DNA from: Mesostigma viride
Lineage: Eukaryota; Streptophyta; Mesostigmatophyceae; Mesostigmatales; Mesostigmataceae
Direction: 5' to 3'
Assembly (NCBI GenBank): GCA_009746045.1
Contig: RPFO01001383.1
Coordinates: forward strand, 115,098 to 179,097
Length of the DNA stretch: 64,000 nucleotides
Under the pieces are notes generated by a model, which did not search any database, was not told the origin of the DNA, and saw nothing but the letters and a program-made list of their open reading frames with translations. Positions 29,366-39,961 of this stretch are shown in pieces (position 1 is the first letter of the stretch; every line of letters begins with the position of its first letter). Position numbers and translations under genes: made by a program.

Positions 29366-30552
29366 TGTTAAATAATATTGGCCAAGTGTGTTTTTGAATA
29401 ATAAAAGACGTAATAGAACAAATTACTCGCTCAGCGCCCAGCCCCCGACATGCCAACAACGTCGGCCATTGATAGCGTTTGCTGCAACGCAACTCAAAGC
29501 TCTCTACTGCGTGTCGGCCTTCCATGCCGCCAAACAGCTTTGACTCAATGTTCCGCTGTAGGTCATCACCGCGAGTAGCTCTGTGGCTTCACCCAACGCT
29601 GAGCAACGGCGTGGGCCTGAGAACGTACCAAGTACACACCAACCTAAACACACAAACATTATTCCAAACGGTACTCCACAACATAATGCCCCGGAACCGA
29701 GATCAGCTCCACTGCCAAGACAAACGGTACGGAACCATGGTTACCCACGGAACCAACGGTACTGGCCGGGACCCAAAATAGCCCACAAAGTCAGATCCGA
29801 CAACCCGTTGCCTGACCGTACACATAATGTCCCAATGACCGCCAGCCCAGTGAATAAACCTCAACGCGGCGTTGGCCGACTGACATCCGGACTCGGCCGA
29901 TTCGGAGCGGAACCGAATTCCAATACTATATGTGACTGCGAGCCTAAAGTATAACACCAGCCCCTTTTCTTTTCGAGCAGTCACATATTGTATCGGAATT
30001 TGGTTCCGCTCGGAATTGGCCAAGTCCGGATGTCAGTCGGCCAACGCCGCGTTGAGGGTCGATTCACTGGGCTGGCGGTCATTGGGACTTTATGTGTACG
30101 GTCAGGCAACAGGTTGTCGGTTCTGGATTTGTGGGCTATTATGGGTCCCGGCCAGTACCGTTGGTTCCGTGGGTAACCTTTGTTGCGTACCGTTTGTCGT
30201 GGCAGTGGAGCTGATCTCGGTTCCGGTGCATTATGTTGTGAAGTACCGTTTGGAATAATGTTTGTGTGTTTAGGTTGGTGTGTACTTGAATACATTCTCA
30301 GGCCCACGCCGTTGCTCAGCGTTGGGTGAAGCCACAGAGCTACTCGCGGTGATGACCTACAGCGGAACATTGAGTCAAAGCTGTTTGGCGGCATGGAAGG
30401 CCGACACGCAGTAGAGAGCTTTGAGTCGCGCTGCAGCAAACGCTGTCAATGGCCGACGTTGTTGGCATGTCCGGGGCTGGGCGCTGAGTGAATAATTTGC
30501 TCCGTTACGTCGTTTATTATTCAGAAATACACTTGGCCAATTTTATTTAACA
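29366..30552. mobile_element. 1.2-kb foldback palindrome
   Basis: The arms mirror around 29959, and the outer ends read TGTTAAATAA and TTATTTAACA. The arms differ by scattered substitutions and small indels, so it is an old structure. The centre (29925-29990) contains TATGTGACTGCGAGCCTA, also found at 41591-41610 beside GACTTAGCCAAGTCCG words, which hints at a dispersed family. No target duplication was found. Open frames in it are mirrored shadows. Confidence 0.75.
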
Positions 30553-30589
30553 TGTACTAGGTTGGGGCTGTTACAACATAAAATCCATG

Positions 30590-31880
30590 GCAGCGCCTGG
30601 GAGGAAACAGAAAGCAATTAGTGATCCGTCGACATGGGCCGCGGACCTACGAACATCAGGGGTTAGTGGAGAGACATATCAAGTTTGTGATGAGTGCTAT
30701 GGCCAGGATGCGCTCGCTGACGCACCGCGATCAGGCTCTGTTGTGCAGGCAGATAGAAGAGCACATGAATCACAGGGTGATGGCCAGGGTACATGTGGAT
30801 GGTGAGGAGGTAGCCGTCACGCCCCATGGGTTGGAGATGGGCCTGCTCCCGTTGGAGGCGGTAGAAGCATAATGTGATTGGCTGTGTGACCGGTACCTCA
30901 AGCTGGTGGACCTGCGCAGGGGTGATGTGTACGTGCCTTGCGTGGGAGCAAGGGTGTGGGTGTACCGTGAGGGAAGTGCTCTGGAACAGGGTATGTGGAA
31001 GGGCCCTGTTGTGGTCAAGGTGGTGGATGACTAGGCGGAAGCAAAAGTTTTAGTTATAAACAACGATTCCTTACGGAATCGATACTAAGCGCTTAGTATC
31101 GATTCCGTAAGGAATCGATGTATATAACTAAGACTGTTGCGACACGCCGGCATCCCGGGTTCGAATCCCGCTAGGATCGTTCCGGGGGTGGATTTTTCGC
31201 CTAGAAATGCGAATAACGTTGCGGACGCTAATCGTTCGGCCTAATTAATGTGCTATGTTAATCGAAAACGGCAAGCTCTCCGCTGGCTAGGCGGAGTACT
31301 AGCGCTAGCTATTCGACTGATATGATGTGCTCAACCGGCTAATCATCTGTGTTGTTCGACGTCGCTCCGAAAATCGGCTAAGTCCCCGAAATCGGCTCAT
31401 TTCCACGCGATGTCTCGCTATAATCGACTAGGCCTAGTTCGGTGGCTCGCTGGGCACCGAGTATGATAGGCCGCTGGCCTCTGACCCCCCGTCGAATAGG
31501 AAATTTCGACAATCGAATAAGGAAAATTCGATAATCGAATAGGAAAGTTCGATGATGGTCGAATAGGCAACTTCGATAATCGAATAGCCAATTCGATGAC
31601 CCGACTAGTATCGGCCTTAGCCTTGCCGGCGCAAGCAAAAGTTTTAGTTATATACATCGATTCCTTACGGAATCGATACTAAGCGCTTAGTATCGATTCC
31701 GCAGGAACCGATGTATATAACTGGTGGTGGATGGTGACCACATGTTGGCAAAGGTTTGGCAGGAGGACCGCCGCTTCGACCGACTACTGGTGTGGAAACA
31801 CTTGCAGCCGTACTACGAGGGGCTAGGTGCGCCAGCAGACCTGCCCCAAGAGGAGGGTGCGATGGGCTCCAGCGCGTAGG
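30590..31880 (+). pseudogene. Ty1/copia-like integrase C-terminal part, interrupted
   Basis: The fragment around 30665-30705 reads QGLVERHIKFVMSAMARMR, the region of the catalytic Glu in retroviral-type integrases. It continues to a core ending QGMWKGPVVVKVVDD, typical of the integrase C-terminal domain. The reading frame is cut by the 693-bp insertion (31030-31722) and resumes at 31723 with HMLAKVWQEDRRFDRLLVW. A stop at 30870 also breaks it. The upstream part of the element (gag, protease, integrase N-terminus) is missing. Confidence 0.65.
31030..31722. mobile_element. 693-bp insertion with paired palindromes and 11-bp target duplication
   Basis: GGTGGTGGATG occurs on both sides (31019-31029, 31723-31733) and the interrupted ORF resumes in register. 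The left and right ends carry direct repeats of about 94 bp, each containing a 78-bp palindrome centred on AAGCGCTT (31052-31129 and 31646-31722; the second has a one-base deletion). Between them are a GGTTCGAATCC box (31164) and short tandem AATTCGATAATCGAATAGG-like repeats (31495-31600). It fits no standard class: the direct repeats suggest a TRIM, while the duplication length suggests a MULE. Confidence 0.75.
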
Positions 31881-32633
31881 CTGGAGGTGAGGCGGGGGAC
31901 CATGGGACGGCCGCAAGCCGGGTGGGAGAGGAAAAGGGGCCTGATCAGCCTGCGCCCTCTCTTCCGTCGGATGACGGGTTGCCACTGTCCAATGGCGGTC
32001 CAGCCAATGTGGGACTAGGCGGGCTAGGGGTTGCCCTTTTCGCTGATGGTCAGGAGAGGCAGCTCGCGGCAAGGTTTGCCTGTGTCATTGAGCGGCTGCA
32101 GAAGGCCCGGCGGGCGATCGCGGAGCGCGAGCAGCCGGGGGGCACGTTACCACGGGCCGGCAGGGCGGGCAAGCCGGCGGCTGTAGGTGGGCGGGCCGGC
32201 GAGGGAGCCGCAGGATGGCCACCACGGTCCAGCGAGGCCAATGCAGAGCCAGCCACAGGTGGGGAGGCACGGGCCGGCGATGGTGGCGCATCGACCGCAG
32301 GTGCGGTGCACCATGCGGCCGGCGAGGGAAGCTCGGCCGGGTTGCGGCGTGCGACACTTCCGGGATAGCGGCGTCCCCGGGGGTGGCAATGCGGCCGCAG
32401 AGGCAGGTAGGGCAGGTGAGAGCGCCGCATCTGTCTCAAAGCTCGCAAGCCGGCGTGAAGACGGGCTAGATAGTTGCAGGTTGGAGGTGGATACCAATGC
32501 CGTGGTGTGCCTGCTTGGTGAAGCGGTAGCTAGGCATTTCGCGATGTCAGCGTCAAAGTGGAAGTTATAGTAGTAGAGGATTTCTCGGGCCAGGTGCAGA
32601 TGCAGGTGGTTGGCGAGGTGACGCTAGAGATAC
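31881..32633. pseudogene. Ty1/copia linker between integrase and RT
   Basis: A Gly/Ala/Arg-rich GC-rich stretch with competing open frames on both strands. It joins two copia pol domains, so it is probably the fast-evolving linker. Homology to the right-hand inverted copy begins only at 32403. Confidence 0.4.
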
Positions 32634-34000
32634 TTGGTCGGGAGACTCATGTCTATGTGTGCTGAGAGGCTACGACGGGCCAGCAATATTGGGCCTACCA
32701 TTTCTCAATCATCCGATGTGCGCATCCGGAGCTCTTTGCTGACTAGGTTGGGACATGGGTCGATAGAGCTAGATTCCTACAAGTCGGTCTCGCCTCTTGG
32801 TCGTGTCTGTGGCTTTGTGGCCCGTGTGGCATCATTTTCGGGGACGGATGGTGTGGCATGGGGCGCGGATCTACCGCCCGCGGCTCTCCTGATGTTGTCT
32901 GCTCTTTTGCATCGCTCGAGTACAGGAATATACCAACGGGACATAGCCGCGCACTCACCAAGCAGCTACGTGCAGCTGGTGATAGAGATGTCAACGCCTA
33001 GTGGGTTCTACAGTTGGTGGTGTGCGCTGCGGAGGGCGCCAGAGGAGTGGGCATGGTATGGTGTGTATGAGCCGCTAGACCATGTGCCAAGGGAGCCAGG
33101 GTACTACCTCTCAAGATGGTGCTTAATCACAAGGTCAAGGCGGGAGTGGAGATCTGCTATGTGCGTCCTGTGTCGCATGAGTTTGCTGGGACCAGTGAGC
33201 TAGCCAAGGAGGAGCCGTATACGTTGGGGCTCGCGTGGGATAGCTTCTGTCTCATCACTATCCTCTTTCTTAACTTCTTGGATGAGGGCAAGGATTATGC
33301 ATGCGCGTCCATTGATGTCAGGCGTGCTTTCCCCAACTATGGTGAGGAGTTGGCAGCTGAGGTGTGAGAAGGTGCTGCGAAGCTGGTAGTGCAGACATAG
33401 CCACTCTGGATGGAGGTGGTAACGGCCCATTTCATGGGGCTTGCGCAAGGCGATAGAGGGGCTGCACAGTGCTTCCATTGTGTGGAGACTTGGTTTGCTG
33501 CGCAAGGTATAGGGCAGGTGGTGCAGTATGAGGTGTCTCCATATTATGATCCATCATTGTTCATGGTGCACACGCCCCTTGGGCCTATGTTCATTCAGCT
33601 GCACGGGGATGACTTGCGGGTGATTGCGCCGCGGCCTAAGCTACACAGGTTCTATTCTGACAAGTTGTTCACCGTGGGTGAGGTGCAGGTGGTTGAGCCA
33701 TTGACCCCGCGTGTGTTCTGCGGGGTGGTGCAGTCCTTGTGTGTTGTCAAGGGCAAGCATCGGACGCATTTGTGTGTCACAGACAAGTACCGCCAGGAGC
33801 TCCAGGATGTAGTGGATGGCTGGTGCGTGAAAGGTTTGTGGAGCAGCCTTCGTGGTAAGCTTGGGTGGATGGCTGCAGTGTGCGCGCCTGACTTGCTCGT
33901 GTTGAGCAGAACGGTGGACGAGGTGTTGGCTAAGGTGGTTCCCTCGGTCATCAAGCAGTACGTTACTGCTAGTCAGGGTGTGGTGCTCTCTGGCTTGTCT
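32634..34000 (+). pseudogene. Ty1/copia reverse transcriptase, left copy
   Basis: Same protein as 39942-40823, but broken by stops near 33365 and 33400 and by frameshifts. Recognisable are ALRRAPEEWAWYGVYEPLDH (start of a copia RT), ACASIDVRRAFPN (motif A Asp) and FIQLHGDDLRVI (motif C Asp-Asp). It then runs to the thumb/connection region with KLGWMAAVCAPDLLVLSRTV, equivalent to the copia YL...RPDI block. Confidence 0.85.
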
Positions 34001-34619
34001 ATGTCCCAGCCCGTTGTTCTTTATAGACACGTCGGGCGAGGGCCAAGAGCTCACCAGGGTAAGAGCGCGGATGGGTGGCTTGTTTGTGATGGCCAACCCT
34101 AATGGCGGTGGTTCCCTGTGCGGGTGGTACTCGAGGTTGTGTCGGAGTGTGGCAGTAGGATTTGACACTAAGGAATGTCGTGGAGTCTGTGAGTGCATCA
34201 AGAACTCCATGTACCTCGAGCAGTTCATGCGTTGGCTCAGCGAGGGGCTTGATGTTCACCTGGTACTGACTACGACTGTCCATAGTGACAGCCAGCCACT
34301 TGTAAGCTTCATTTTGAATGCTTTGTCTCGTACGCGTGATTTGGACTTCTGGTTGCTCAAGGAGTTGTCCTATGGTGTGAGTGTTCTTCACATCCCGGGG
34401 AAGGTCAACCCTGCAGATGCGCTGACCAAGCTGTTCACAACTAGGTCCTCGCAACTAGTACGGCATTCTGCGGGCGATCATGTTGGGCACTCTCGGGGAT
34501 CTGCGGGAGCTGTTGGTAGTTGTTTGAGCTTGGACCCTGTGGGATTTCATCCTGTGGTGAACTTGAGAACGGTGTTTGGGCCGGGGGTGATCTTTAGGCC
34601 TACCCTATACAAGTGGTGA
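33978..34619 (+). CDS. Ty1/copia RNase H domain, left copy
   Basis: 213 codons open; the first 12 or so overlap the RT in another frame, so a frameshift joins them. Motifs: IDTSGEG (first Asp), ECRGVCECIKN (Glu, as in copia AEY..L), HSDSQPLVSF (second Asp), and IPGKVNPADALTKLF, the diagnostic copia C-terminal ...LADILTK block. It degrades the RNA strand during reverse transcription. The stop at 34617 ends pol. Confidence 0.8.
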   Translation: MWCSLACLCPSPLFFIDTSGEGQELTRVRARMGGLFVMANPNGGGSLCGWYSRLCRSVAVGFDTKECRGVCECIKNSMYLEQFMRWLSEGLDVHLVLTTTVHSDSQPLVSFILNALSRTRDLDFWLLKELSYGVSVLHIPGKVNPADALTKLFTTRSSQLVRHSAGDHVGHSRGSAGAVGSCLSLDPVGFHPVVNLRTVFGPGVIFRPTLYKW

Positions 34620-35359
34620 CCCGGCACGGTTGGATTGCTCCATAATTGCTTTGTTGAGGGAAAGTGTCCTAGGTTGAGGACGGGTGCGGTTGAAGGGGTT
34701 TGTGATGTGTGTGGGTGTATGCTGGGGGCCAAGGGTGGTCGTTCCGATCAGTCTTGTATTCTCGCTTGCTTACATGACTTACTTCAGACATTGGCAGTAT
34801 GTGCAAAGCGTGAATGGGCGCCAAGTTTGAGGGGTTGGAGCTCCCCTAGTACATAACGTCTTGTTTGTGTTGTCTAGGAGAGTGTTTGTGAGTAACCCTT
34901 GCATAGCAATACCCCACCACACTCAACGAAAATGGTTGTGCTTGAGACCCCCCCGTAACATACCGGTTCGATCAATATGTATTAACTTTGTTCGTCCGAT
35001 TTTTCAATCGACAGACTTGGCGCTACGATGCTCCGAGTTCGAAATGTACTTCGACCCTACTTCAGATCTGGACTGCATTCCCTGGGCAAAAAAAACGGGA
35101 AAGAACGGCTTAAAATGGGGAAAAACGGAAACCAACGGATAGAAACGGAAACGCGGTCGGGACTGATTGACTAACAGACCGAGGGGTCATACGGCGGACA
35201 CGTGACGGTCAATGCCAGTGACGAGTTGGGCATTATAGTGACCGAGACTCGGAGGTCGTTGGGGTGGGCCGTTGTGGGTGAATAAAATTGAATAATGCGG
35301 GAGTGTTGTTGCGATGGTGGCTGCGCAGCTGATAGATTATTATTATTATAGCGTCGAAA
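34620..35359. other. Copia 3' end and left-arm-specific segment
   Basis: 34620-35008 is shared with the right arm and probably contains the copia 3' untranslated region or LTR. 35009-35290 is mostly unique to the left arm and includes an A-rich stretch (35088-35150). No gene was seen. Confidence 0.4.
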
Positions 35360-35821
35360 ATGTACAAGCTAGCTAGAAACGCGTATCGAGATAACATAAT
35401 AGAGGGAAAGGCGGCATGGTGCCCCGGGCTTTTTGCAGCAAAGCCTGGGGTAGATGGGGGTGGTATGTGTGTCTGCCTGGAACGCAGTGGCCTCACCATT
35501 GCGGTGGGGTGTGCCGTAGGCCTGCGGGGACCACGGAACACTATGTATTATGCAGAAATTACAAAGATATTGTGGTGGGATCATGCGAGGCCCAGGGATG
35601 GGTTGGAGCAGCATGGCAAGGTAGAGGCCAGAGACCAGTGGGCAGTGGAGGGGCGGTGGTTTTATGAACCAAGGGAACTGCCACCCGTGTCAGCCCAGGC
35701 CGTTTGCTGGCCGGGAGAATCCCACGGGCTTGTCCTTTTGCCAAGCTCCGCGGCGGTGATTTTTCCGGCCAGCATGATTTGCGGCATCGTGAACGTTCAG
35801 CCGCCTTGTGCCCAAAGCTGA
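35360..35821 (+). CDS. BAH-domain protein fragment, left arm
   Basis: 153 codons open. Residues about 45-145 fit a bromo-adjacent homology domain: TIAVGCAVGLRGP, MYYAEITKILW (the Y-x-A-x-I-x-x-I strand), WAVEGRWFYEPREL (the R-W-F-Y-x-P signature), HGLVLLPSS, and SMICGIVNVQPP (the I-x-G-x-x-x-V end). BAH domains bind histones or partner proteins in DNMT1, ORC1 and chromatin complexes. The mirror copy in the right arm is split by an insertion. It lies between copia and unknown exons, so it is either captured host sequence or an element gene. Exon limits are unclear. Confidence 0.7.
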   Translation: MYKLARNAYRDNIIEGKAAWCPGLFAAKPGVDGGGMCVCLERSGLTIAVGCAVGLRGPRNTMYYAEITKILWWDHARPRDGLEQHGKVEARDQWAVEGRWFYEPRELPPVSAQAVCWPGESHGLVLLPSSAAVIFPASMICGIVNVQPPCAQS

Positions 35822-35911
35822 TGCTGCAAACCGACGCAGTTGTCGCGCAGGCAAGTTGATTTTCTTCATGCTTGTTGATTGAGTTTATGCCAAGCGTTAT
35901 AATGCGTCCCT

Positions 35912-36558
35912 TTGATTCGTTCTAACCGCCTTGCTGGCGAGTTTATGGACTTTTGCGAATTGGTTTTCCGGCAGATTTCCTATTGGAAGAACGCGTGCAA
36001 ACTCCAGCCCATCGGGCCTCCGTCCGCGCATGCATTTGCGGAATCATTGCCGCAGCTGGCGGTAGCCACCGGTGGCAGCCCGGTGGTGGCAAGCCTTGTG
36101 CAGCGCGCCTTTAGCTTGGCAATGCGGGCTGCCATGCGGAATCACTTCGCCGACCACCTCTTGGAGGGTGCACCGGCTGGGAACCTACGGTTCTTTAGCG
36201 TGTGCACGTCGTCGTACGCTTTCCTGTCCCTGCCCGAGCGTGTGCTCAAGGCATTCGTGCCGTTAATGACGGGGTTGGAAACGACGGCAGTGTTTTGCTG
36301 GTACGTCATGTTTGCATCTTTTCCTTTTGCTTTATCACTTTGTGTTGCAAATTTCTGCAATGCTTTCAACAAGGTGTGATTATCGCCTAATGCTTTCGCT
36401 AGGGTAATATTGCACTGGCTTCCTTCATAATGCAGGCGTCGTTCCAGGATCCTTCCAAGCTGTCGAGCATGTTGGGCAACAACTGGTGGGAGATGACGTA
36501 CAAGAAGACCGCCAAGATGGAGGTGCACGGCCCCATGGAGTTCATCCACGCGCCGGTA
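35912..36558 (+). CDS. Two exons of an unknown protein, left arm
   Basis: A first open block to about 36300 (ending GLETTAVFC) is followed by GTACGT. An intron ends at ATAATGCAG near 36435, and a second block continues with LSSMLGNNWWEMTYKK to FIHAP before GTATCA near 36558. The coding quality and splice sites suggest real exons. No family was recognised. It probably continued beyond the palindrome turn in the ancestral gene. Both exons are mirrored in the right arm. Confidence 0.5.
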
Positions 36559-36669
36559 TCACCACATACGTTGCTGTTGACAAGCTGTCCTCGTTCAGTT
36601 TTGCTTGTTTGTCAAGCTGTCCTCGTTGATTGTCTGCCTGTGTGCACGGCGTGTTACTTCACTTGCCTG

Positions 36670-36697
36670 ACCAAATGTTGTATACCCGATGGTATAC
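36670..36697. repeat. Palindrome centre, 4-nt loop
   Basis: TGTTGTATACC, CGAT, GGTATACAACA: perfect 11-bp arms around CGAT. Outside this core the left arm has about 26 bp (ending GCCTGACCAAA) that the right arm lacks. Confidence 0.95.
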
Positions 36698-36799
36698 AAC
36701 ATGCTGTGCACACAGGCAGACAATCAACGAGGACAGCTTGACAAACAAGCAAAACTGAACGAGGACACTTTGTCAGTAGCAACGTACGTGGTGATTGGT

Positions 36800-37455
36800 G
36801 ATGCCGGTGGCCGGCGCGTGGATGAACTCCATGGGGCCGTGCACCTCCATCTTGGCGGTCTTCTTGTACGTCATCTCCCACCAGTTGTTGCCCAACATGC
36901 TCGACAGCTTGGAAGGATCCTGGAACGACGCCTGCATTATGAAGGAAGCCAGTGCAATATTACCCTAGCGAAAGCATTAGGCGATAATCACACCTTGTTG
37001 AAAGCATTGCACAAATTTGGAACACAAAGTGATAAAGCAAAAGGAAAAGATGCAAACATGACGTACCAGCAAAACACTGCCGTCGTTTCCAACCCCGTCA
37101 TTAACGGCACGAATGCCTTGAGCACACGCTCGGGCAGGGACAGGAAGGCGTACGACGACGTGCACACGCTAAAGAACCGTAGGTTCCCAGCCGGTGCACC
37201 CTCCGAGAGGTGGTCGGCGAAGTGATTCCGCATGGCAGCCCGCATTGCCAAGCTAAAGGTGCGCTGCACAAGGCTTGCCACCACCGGGCTGCCACCGGTG
37301 GCTACCGCCAGCTGCGGCAATGATTCCGCAAATGCATGCGCGGACGGAGGCCCGATGGGCTGGAGTTTGCACGCGTTCTTCCAATAGGAAATCTGCCGGA
37401 AAACCAATTCGCAAAAGTCCATAAACTCGCCAGCAAGGCGGTTAGAACGAATCAA
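36800..37455 (-). CDS. Two exons of the unknown protein, right arm
   Basis: Mirror of 35912-36558 with a few codon changes (for example AFSLAM to TFSLAM), most of them conservative. The reading frames and the splice signals are kept, so neither arm shows clear decay in these exons. Confidence 0.5.
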
Positions 37456-37545
37456 AGGGACGCATTATAACGCTTGGCATAAACTCAATCAACAAGCATG
37501 AAGAAAATCAACTTGCCTGCGCGACAACTGCGTCGGTTTGCAGCA

Positions 37546-38805
37546 TCAGCTTAGGGCACAAGGCGGCTGAACGTTCACGATGCCGCAAATCATGCTGGCC
37601 GAAAAAATCACCGCCGTGGAGCTTGGCAAAAGGACAAGCCCGTGGGATTCTCCCGGCCAGCAAACGGCCTGGGCTGACACGGGTGGCAGTTCCCTTGGTT
37701 CATAAAACCACCGCCCCTCCACTGCCCACTGGTCGATGATGTTGCACGAATGCAGCATGTTATTTGTGTGTGGTATTAAATTTGTGCGGACCTGTGTGTT
37801 ATTAAATTATCCGGGCGTCCCAGTCGATCGGCGCCGACCGGAATCCGGCGCCAGTGCCGAGGCTAGAGTATAGTTGGTAGCCGAGGCAATCCGTGTGGAA
37901 GTGTAGAAGTTATTGACGAGCTTGGCCTTTGCGCCGTAGGCGCACCTAGCGCCTGAACGGGACCGCCAAGTGGCACTGCACACAAGTTATGATGGTACCT
38001 ACGGACATTTGGATATTTTTCAGGAGAGTCCTAGCTGTAGTGGTCTTTAATGTGTTCTAGACGGTTCGAGAAGCCCGTTCCCGCAGACCTGACGTCATGC
38101 TTGGTTGGTAGCGCGAGGCACATCCACCAACGGGGACGAAGGGACAAAATAGGCAAGGCACGAGCTATGCCAGCAATCCGGACCTTGTATCGTAATTTAC
38201 CACGTTGCTCTACAGATTTACTAGTGCTTGATCCTGGAGTGTAGTTCTCCTGTGGGCTCGAGTGCGAATCCCTCGCCTACTGGGTGTAAGTTTTCCCGTG
38301 TTGAGTGTTTTAATCTGTGTGGCGACATTGTAATATGCGAAACCGGTTTTCCGGGTTTGAGCTTATTCGCATTGTGTGACAAGTATTCTTAAGCCACCAT
38401 CGTGCGTTGTGACGCATAGGAAGTTAAAGGTGTTTCGCATTCATTATCTATCATCAAGGCGCCATTTTAGATAGCCATACGTGTTAAACTGGTATCGTGT
38501 TGGGGGGGGAGGTGTGTTGCATCAGTGCAACACCTGGCCTCTACCTTGCCGTGCTACTCCAGCCCATCCCTGGGCCTCACATGATCCCACCGCAATATCT
38601 TTGTAATTTCTGGATAATACAAAGTGTTGCCTGGTCCCCGCAGGCCTATGGCACACCCCACCGCAATGGTGAGGCCACTGCGTTCCAGGCAGACACACAT
38701 ACCACCCCCATCTGCCCCATGCTTTGCTGCAAAAAGCCCAGGGCACCATGCCGCCTTCCCCTTTATTATGTTACCTCGATACGCGTTTCTAGCTAGCTTG
38801 TACAT
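37546..38805 (-). pseudogene. BAH-domain fragment, right arm, split by an insertion
   Basis: 38554-38805 holds the N-terminal half, ending in the MYY/LYYPEITKIL strand. 37546-37737 holds the C-terminal half with RWFYEPRELPP. The 0.8-kb insertion at 37738-38533 separates them. Confidence 0.7.
37738..38533. mobile_element. 0.8-kb insertion with TGTTGCAC-type inverted ends
   Basis: Absent from the left arm. The ends read TGTTGCACGAATGCA and, inverted, TGTTGCACTGATGCA; each is itself a small hairpin. A clear target duplication is not visible, and one base of the target may be lost. No coding gene was recognised inside. Confidence 0.6.
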
Positions 38806-38889
38806 TTTCGACGCTTTAATAATAATCTATCAGCTGCGCAGCCACCATCGCAACAATACTCCCGCATTATTCAATTCAAAATTCAATTA

Positions 38890-39322
38890 TCAAGGAGACA
38901 ACCATCGCAGGCCAGAAATCGTCAGGTCTGTCGCTTGAAAAATCGGACGAACAAAGTTAATACATATTGATCGAACCGGTATGTTACGGGGGGGTCTCAA
39001 GCACAACCATTTTCGTTGAGTGTGGTGGGGTATTGCTATGCAAGGGTTACTCACAAACACTCTCCTAGACAACACAAACAAGACGTTATGTACTAGGGGA
39101 GCTCCAACCCCTCTAACTTGGCGCCCATTCACGCCTCGCACATACTGCCAGTGTATGAAGTAAGTCATGTAAGCAAGCGAGAATACAAGACTGATCGGAA
39201 CGACCACCCTTGGCCCCCGGCATACACCCACACACATCACAAACCCCTTCAACCGCACCCGTCCTCAACCTAGGACACTTTCCCTCAACAAAGCAATTAT
39301 GGAGCAATCCAACCGTGCCGGG
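38890..39322. other. Copia 3' end, right copy
   Basis: Mirror of 34620-35008; no gene. Confidence 0.5.
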
Positions 39323-39961
39323 TCACCACTTGTATAGGGTAGGCCTAAGGATCACCCTCGGCCCAAACACCGTTCTCAAGTTCGCCACTGGCTGAACAGC
39401 AGGGTCCAAGCTCAAACAACTACCAACAGCTCCCGCAGATCCCCGAGAGTGCCCAACATGATCGCCCGCAGAATGCCGTACTGGTCGCGAGGACCTAGTT
39501 GTGAACAACTTGGTCAGCGCATTTGCAAGGTTGACCTTCCCCGGGATGTGAAGAACACTCACACCATAGGACAACTCCTTGAGCAACCAGAAGTCCAAAT
39601 CACGCGTACGAGACAAAGCATTCAAAATGAAGCTTACAAGTGGCTGGCTGTCACTATGGACAGTCGTAGTCAGTACCAGGTGAACATCAAGCCCCTCGCT
39701 GAGCCAACGCATGAACTGCTCGAGGTACATGGAGTTCTTGATGCACTCACAGACTCCACGACATTCCTTAGTGTCAAATCCTACTGCCACACTCCGACAC
39801 AACCTCGAGTACCACCCGCACAGGGAACCACCGCCATTAGGGTTGGCCATCACAAACAAGCCACCCATCCGCGCTCTTACCCTGGTGAGCTCTTGGCCCT
39901 CGCCCGACGTGTCTGTAAAGAACAACGGGCTGGGACATAGACTAGCCAGAGAGCACCACAC
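39323..39961 (-). CDS. Ty1/copia RNase H domain, right copy
   Basis: 212 codons, with the same motif order as the left copy: TDTSGEG, ECRGVCECIKN, HSDSQPLVSF, and GKVNLANALTKLF. The LADILTK-like block has two changes (P to L, D to N). It overlaps the RT frame by 20 bases, again in a different frame. As both copies show it, the shift may be a programmed or ancestral feature, not new damage. Confidence 0.8.
   Translation of the reverse strand: MWCSLASLCPSPLFFTDTSGEGQELTRVRARMGGLFVMANPNGGGSLCGWYSRLCRSVAVGFDTKECRGVCECIKNSMYLEQFMRWLSEGLDVHLVLTTTVHSDSQPLVSFILNALSRTRDLDFWLLKELSYGVSVLHIPGKVNLANALTKLFTTRSSRPVRHSAGDHVGHSRGSAGAVGSCLSLDPAVQPVANLRTVFGPRVILRPTLYKW

Noticed and set aside
29479..30439. Mirrored 100-150-codon ORFs in the foldback element
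   Set aside because: Shadows of an inverted repeat; no domain, no shared start, and frames differ between arms.
31140..31190. Functional tRNA gene
   Set aside because: A good T-arm-like GGTTCGAATCC exists, but no matching acceptor, D or anticodon arms can be drawn around it.
32050..32570. Overlapping 80-130-codon ORFs on both strands
   Set aside because: GC-rich linker of copia pol; frames are open by composition and lack motifs.
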